Positions 14,725 to 18,014 of a DNA stretch of 18,014 bases are shown here, in pieces. Where the stretch lies: contig JAVYAJ010000027.1 of assembly GCA_032229885.1 (NCBI GenBank), positions 1 to 18,014 on the forward strand, given 5' to 3'. The DNA comes from Anammoximicrobium sp032229885. Its GTDB lineage: Bacteria > Planctomycetota > Planctomycetia > Pirellulales > Pirellulaceae. Made by a program: the position numbers and the translations under genes. A model generated the notes under the pieces. It saw only the letters and a list, made by a program, of their open reading frames with translations. It was not told the DNA's origin and did no database searches. The number at the start of each line of letters is the position of its first letter. Position 1 is the stretch's first letter.

Positions 14725-16386
14725 ATGGCCCGCCTTGTTGTTCATCGATCGATGGTTCTAACCGCGCTGCTGGCGCTGGCCGCCGGCGGCTGTGCGCGGG
14801 ACGGGGCGTCGCCCGTCGTGGACGACGAAACGGCGGCCGGCGAGAACGGCAAGTCGTCGCCGGGCGACGTGTCCGGCCCTGCGGCAGGCGAGCAAACGCG
14901 CGCCGGCCGCAACGAATCCGCCGATAACGCGGCCAGCGTCGAATCGGTGGACGCTTGGCGGCCGATTGTCGCGGGCGCCCAGCGGGACGAGATCTGGATG
15001 GCTTGCTCCGTCAACAACGCCAAGATCGGGTATACCCACTTGGTCATCGAGCCGGCCGTCGACGATGGGCGCGCCTGCCTGCGATTCCAGTACGACGACG
15101 AGCTGAAATTGCGCCGATTCGATACCGAGACGATCATCCGCACTCGGTTGACCAGCCTCGAGACATATCACGGTCGGCTGTTTTCCTTTCGCAGCGAGAT
15201 GCGGGCCGGCGCTGGCACGACCATCGCCGACGGCCGTGTCACGGAGGGCCAGTTGCAACTGCGGACGACCAACGAGGGCAAGACGCAAGCACAGGCGCTG
15301 CCCTGGCTGCCCGAGTACGGCGGCTTCTTCGCGGATCAAATGTCGCTGCGACGCCAGCCTCTGCGGCCCGGGGAGGGTCGACGCCTACAAACCCTGCTGC
15401 CGGTGATGAATGTACTGGGCGAAGTTCATTTACAGGCGACGGACTGGGAAGCTGTCGAGCTGCCGACCGGCTCGACTCGGCTCTTGCACGTCGACGTGAC
15501 GACAACCGTTCGGACGACGCAGCTTCGGTCGGTTCTGTGGGTCGATCGGCAGGGCGTGGTCCATAAACTGAAGGACCTACAGTTGGGCATGGTGGCCCTG
15601 CTGACGACGCGCGACGAGGCGATGCGTCCGGGTTCCGGCGGCGGGTACGATTTGGGATTCGACACGGTGGTGCGCGTGAACCGCCCGCTACGGGATCCGC
15701 ACCATACGCGGCGCGTCGTGTACCGCGCGTGGCTAACGACCGGCGACGTCCAGTCTCTGTTTGTAAATTGCCTGTCTCAGCGCGTCCAGCCATCCCGCGC
15801 GGGGGGCGTTGAACTCACGGTTCAGGCCATCCGGCCGGACCAGCCGTCCAGCGTAGCCGATCAGCGCATCGATCCGCCGACCGAAGCGGACCTTGCGGCC
15901 AGCACGATGTTGCAGAGCGATGATCCGGAAGTTCTCAAACTGGCGCAGTCGGTCGCCGCGAACGAGTCCAGCCCGTGGACGATCGCCGTGGCGTTGGAAA
16001 GCCTGGTCAAACGCAAGATCCGCTTGAAGAACTACTCGACAGCGATGGCGACGGCGGCCGAGGTGGCGCGATCGCTCGAGGGCGACTGTACCGAGCACGC
16101 CATGTTGCTGGCTGCCGTGTGCCGCGCTCGGCGAATCCCGGCGCGCGTGGCGATTGGACTGGTCTATTACTCGGCTGCCAACGGCTTCGCGTACCACATG
16201 TGGACCGAGGTTTGGATCGCCGACCGTTGGGTTCCGCTCGACGCGACACTCGGCTTGGGCGGCATCGGCGCGGCGCATCTGAAGCTTGCCGACGCGAGCC
16301 TACAGGGCGCGGACGCGCTGGTCGAGTTGCTGCCCGTCGTCCAGGCTTTGGGCCGGCTGCGGCTGGAGATCGAGTCCGTCGACTGA
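14725..16386 (+). CDS. transglutaminase-like lipoprotein
   Basis: A 553-aa envelope protein. From the ATG at 14725 the N-terminus is MARLVVHRSMVLTALLALAAGGC, a lipoprotein-type signal with a somewhat loose lipobox (AGGC) and acylated Cys23. GGAG lies about 10 nt upstream; ATGs at 14704 and 14752 are alternatives. A low-complexity Ala/Gly/Glu linker (about 25-75) precedes a beta-rich region (about 80-390). The C-terminal third is a transglutaminase-like domain with its catalytic triad intact: Cys455 in GDCTEH, His491 in YHMWTEVW and Asp506 in VPLDAT, preceded by KIRLKNYSTAMATAAEVARSLE. Such bacterial domains are cysteine proteases, amidases or crosslinking enzymes; which applies cannot be read here. 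It is a single-gene unit, convergent with the DapA-family gene 127 nt downstream. Confidence 0.88.
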   Translation: MARLVVHRSMVLTALLALAAGGCARDGASPVVDDETAAGENGKSSPGDVSGPAAGEQTRAGRNESADNAASVESVDAWRPIVAGAQRDEIWMACSVNNAKIGYTHLVIEPAVDDGRACLRFQYDDELKLRRFDTETIIRTRLTSLETYHGRLFSFRSEMRAGAGTTIADGRVTEGQLQLRTTNEGKTQAQALPWLPEYGGFFADQMSLRRQPLRPGEGRRLQTLLPVMNVLGEVHLQATDWEAVELPTGSTRLLHVDVTTTVRTTQLRSVLWVDRQGVVHKLKDLQLGMVALLTTRDEAMRPGSGGGYDLGFDTVVRVNRPLRDPHHTRRVVYRAWLTTGDVQSLFVNCLSQRVQPSRAGGVELTVQAIRPDQPSSVADQRIDPPTEADLAASTMLQSDDPEVLKLAQSVAANESSPWTIAVALESLVKRKIRLKNYSTAMATAAEVARSLEGDCTEHAMLLAAVCRARRIPARVAIGLVYYSAANGFAYHMWTEVWIADRWVPLDATLGLGGIGAAHLKLADASLQGADALVELLPVVQALGRLRLEIESVD

Positions 16387-16462
16387 GGCGACGTGGGCCC
16401 CCAGCGGCCGCCTACAAGCGGTGCGGCGGCGCTTTGGCTGATATCCGGCCGACCCGACAACC

Positions 16463-16504
16463 GGCCACGTGGCGGCGCGTCGCCACGGGCGGCCATCGGC
16501 CGCC
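16463..16504. terminator. tandem GC-rich hairpins between convergent genes
   Basis: CGTGGCG/CGCCACG around a 6-nt loop (16468-16487) is followed at once by GGCGGCC-ATC-GGCCGCC (16488-16504). Both stems are perfect 7-bp pairings. They lie between the stop codons at 16386 (+) and 16514 (-), where a bidirectional terminator is expected. No T-tract is present on either side, so the assignment rests on position and stem strength. Confidence 0.35.
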
Positions 16505-16513
16505 GCGCGGCGT

Positions 16514-17593
16514 TCAGTCTCGCAACCAGTCCGCGACGTGCTCGCGGACAAAGACGTCGTCGATCAAGTGCGGATACGCCCGGCATACCCGATCAAGCTC
16601 GGAGGCCTGGTCGGGGCTGAGTGTTTCACGCTCGTCCAGGCACCACGTGCCGGCCAGCAAGCCCTGGCGGCGGAGGATCTCGTGAACGCCGGCGATGCAG
16701 CCGGCAAAGCCGTTGGCCGCATCGAACAAAGCGGCGTTCATATCCGTCACCTGAGATGCGGTCGTCAGCAGGCTGGCGGGAACGGTCCCCGCGTCGCGCG
16801 CCTGTCGGCACGTCTGCAGCAGGGTCACGGCCGATCGCGTCCAACAGGCCCAATGACCGAGCAGACCTCCGGGGATCCGCAGCCGTCGCTCGCCGGCCGG
16901 CGTCGAAACGACAAACTCGGTCAGCAGGTCCAGTACGATGTTGTCGTCGTTGCCCGTGTACAGCGCGATCTCCCGCGAACGGCCGACGGCCGCGACCGCA
17001 TGGATCACGTCTAGCGTCTGGTAGCGATTGAACGGCGCGACCTTGATCGCCACGACGTTCGGGATTTCGGCAAAGCCGCGCCAGAATGCGCGAGACAAAA
17101 TCCGACCGCCGACGGCCGGCTGGAGATAGAAGCCGACCAGCGGCAGTTCCGCGGCTACCGCTCGGCTGTGCGCCAGCAACAGTTCATCGCTGGACGAACG
17201 CAGCGCGGCCAATGACAGCAACCCGGCGTGGTAACCCAGTTCGCGGGCCAGCCGCGCCTCGCTGACGGCCTGTGGCGTGGGGCCGCACACGCCCGCGATC
17301 AACACGGTCCGGCGGTCCGCCGCAGCGTCGCACGCGGCCACCGTGCGGGCGGCCAGTTCCAAAACGGGTCTCAGCAGATCGTGCTGCGGATCGCGAATGG
17401 CGAACTGCGTCGTATGGACGCCGACCGCCAGTCCGCCGGCACCGGCGGCGTGATAATAGCGAGTCAACGCGCGCTGACGGCGTTCGTCCAGGCGGCGTTG
17501 GGCGTCCAACGCCAGCGGGTGGGCGGGGATGACCTGTCCCGCACGAAGCATTTCGGCGACCCACAACGGCGGCAGGGGGAACGGACCGGTCAT
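16514..17593 (-). CDS. DapA-family class I aldolase/lyase (dihydrodipicolinate synthase / N-acetylneuraminate lyase family)
   Basis: A 359-aa cytoplasmic (beta/alpha)8 enzyme, somewhat longer than typical DapA (about 290-300). I start at the ATG at 17593, reading MTGPFPLPPLW; an in-frame GTG at 17686 would add 31 unconvincing residues, and neither has a strong Shine-Dalgarno. The Schiff-base lysine is probably Lys184 in VVAIKVAPFNRY, matching the GIKxA motif, and Tyr156 in LVGFYLQP matches the conserved YNxP tyrosine. The substrate-loop motif usually written GTTGE appears as VHTTQF (59-64), so the Thr pair is kept but its surroundings changed. The family uses pyruvate or similar keto acids as donor; the partner is unknown. 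No lysine or sialic-acid genes are nearby, so I would not call it dapA. It is convergent with the transglutaminase-like gene. Confidence 0.85.
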   Translation of the reverse strand: MTGPFPLPPLWVAEMLRAGQVIPAHPLALDAQRRLDERRQRALTRYYHAAGAGGLAVGVHTTQFAIRDPQHDLLRPVLELAARTVAACDAAADRRTVLIAGVCGPTPQAVSEARLARELGYHAGLLSLAALRSSSDELLLAHSRAVAAELPLVGFYLQPAVGGRILSRAFWRGFAEIPNVVAIKVAPFNRYQTLDVIHAVAAVGRSREIALYTGNDDNIVLDLLTEFVVSTPAGERRLRIPGGLLGHWACWTRSAVTLLQTCRQARDAGTVPASLLTTASQVTDMNAALFDAANGFAGCIAGVHEILRRQGLLAGTWCLDERETLSPDQASELDRVCRAYPHLIDDVFVREHVADWLRD

Positions 17594-17872
17594 GGTTGGC
17601 AGATTCCGGTAACGGTAGGGGCAGGCGGTCGAGCTGGACGGGCGTCCGCAGTACGAGATCCCCGTCCGAACCGCGCAAAGGGGCACCGCGAGCCTGCCAG
17701 GTTGCGGACGTTGTAACGATTCGCCCGGCCAACGTCAACACGGGCAGGCGCTCAAGACAAGGCGGAGGCTGCGCCGGCGCATCGAACGGATCGCTGCTGG
17801 CAAGGCATCCGTTGCGAGGCGCAGGGCCATGCGAACAGGCTTTGATCGCGGATTAGAGTCTTAGTTCGTATC

Positions 17873-17893
17873 ATGCGCGCACCGTGCGCGCAT
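17873..17893. repeat. perfect 9-bp inverted repeat
   Basis: ATGCGCGCA and TGCGCGCAT flank a CCG loop. No T-tract follows in either direction, so it is more like a protein-binding or REP-type palindrome than a terminator. Another dyad follows three bases later. Confidence 0.6.
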
Positions 17894-17895
17894 CT

Positions 17896-17913
17896 TGTAC
17901 ATTAGTCTGTACA
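17896..17913. promoter_or_regulatory. TGTAC-N8-GTACA dyad, operator-like
   Basis: TGTAC and GTACA flank an AT-rich 8-nt spacer, a spacing compatible with a dimeric regulator. It lies about 300 nt upstream of the DapA-family start. No regulator gene is nearby to assign it to. Confidence 0.35.
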
Positions 17914-17922
17914 GCATACTTT

Positions 17923-17950
17923 CGGGTTGCTGGCACTAACCCGCGTTAGG
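17923..17950 (+). repeat. 28-bp dispersed repeat, right copy
   Basis: Same orientation as the copy at 90-117, with 23 of 28 bases identical. Here the stem CGGGTT/AACCCG is fully Watson-Crick. It sits just after the two palindromes at 17873-17913. Confidence 0.6.
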
Positions 17951-18000
17951 TGAAATTGGAGTTGGATGATTGTTGCGCAGCACAGACGACGGGAAGCGTG

Positions 18001-18013
18001 TTGGCCGAAGGCC
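18001..18013 (-). repeat. GGCCTTCGGCCAA repeat, right copy (inverted)
   Basis: This is the exact reverse complement of 68-80, 13 of 13 bases, at the very end of the window. Confidence 0.65.
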
Positions 18014-18014
18014 A

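Larger units (their letters stand above)
17594..18014. other. right flank with palindromes and repeat copies
   Basis: The 421 bases upstream of the DapA-family gene contain no ORF I trust. The first half presumably holds its promoter, though no clear -35/-10 pair stands out. The second half holds a perfect 9-bp inverted repeat, a TGTAC/GTACA dyad, and second copies of the two repeats seen at the left end of the window. Confidence 0.5.

Overview
The window looks like a chromosomal segment of a planctomycete (phylum Planctomycetota, probably the Pirellulales side; the order is inference). The reasons are a high-GC genome, a neighbouring DUF1549/DUF1553 and DUF1501 gene pair (families hugely expanded in this phylum), a pre-peptidase C-terminal (PPC) domain protein beside them, long intergenic gaps, and short dispersed GC-rich palindromic repeats. 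No rRNA, tRNA, CRISPR array, transposase or phage gene is visible.

Layout. Positions 1-818 hold no convincing gene, only REP-like repeats and a stem-loop. A minus-strand block of four exported-protein genes fills 819-11306. In transcription order it has: (i) a 1199-residue protein with an alanine-rich coiled coil of about 630 residues fused to DUF1549 and DUF1553; (ii) a Tat-exported DUF1501 protein 76 nt downstream; (iii) after a 430-nt gap with terminator-like hairpins, a secreted PPC/TIG-like protein with an embedded zinc-ribbon-like motif; (iv) after a 355-nt gap with a large palindrome, a secreted TIM-barrel-like putative glycoside hydrolase with a C-terminal carbohydrate-binding-like domain. 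A good sigma70-like promoter lies about 340 nt upstream of gene (i). About 1.57 kb (11307-12875) is then gene-poor and less GC-rich, with a degenerate 31-bp direct repeat.

On the right are a VanZ-family membrane protein (+), a conserved-looking but unrecognised 231-aa protein (-) whose intrinsic terminator overlaps the end of the VanZ gene, a transglutaminase-like lipoprotein (+) with a complete Cys-His-Asp triad, and a convergent DapA-family (dihydrodipicolinate synthase / N-acetylneuraminate lyase) aldolase (-) with an altered substrate loop. The last 420 bases hold inverted repeats and second copies of the repeats seen at the left end.

How the genes may work together. Genes (i)-(iv) all carry export signals, so they probably form a cell-envelope or periplasmic module. 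In planctomycetes DUF1549/DUF1553 and DUF1501 proteins are usually discussed in connection with complex polysaccharide use, and the glycoside-hydrolase-like gene fits that, but no biochemical role can be read from the sequence. The most unusual parts are the repeat-built coiled coil standing where many relatives carry a haem cytochrome domain, and the zinc-ribbon-like motif inside an exported PPC protein. The right-hand genes look like single-gene units with no evident pathway link to each other.
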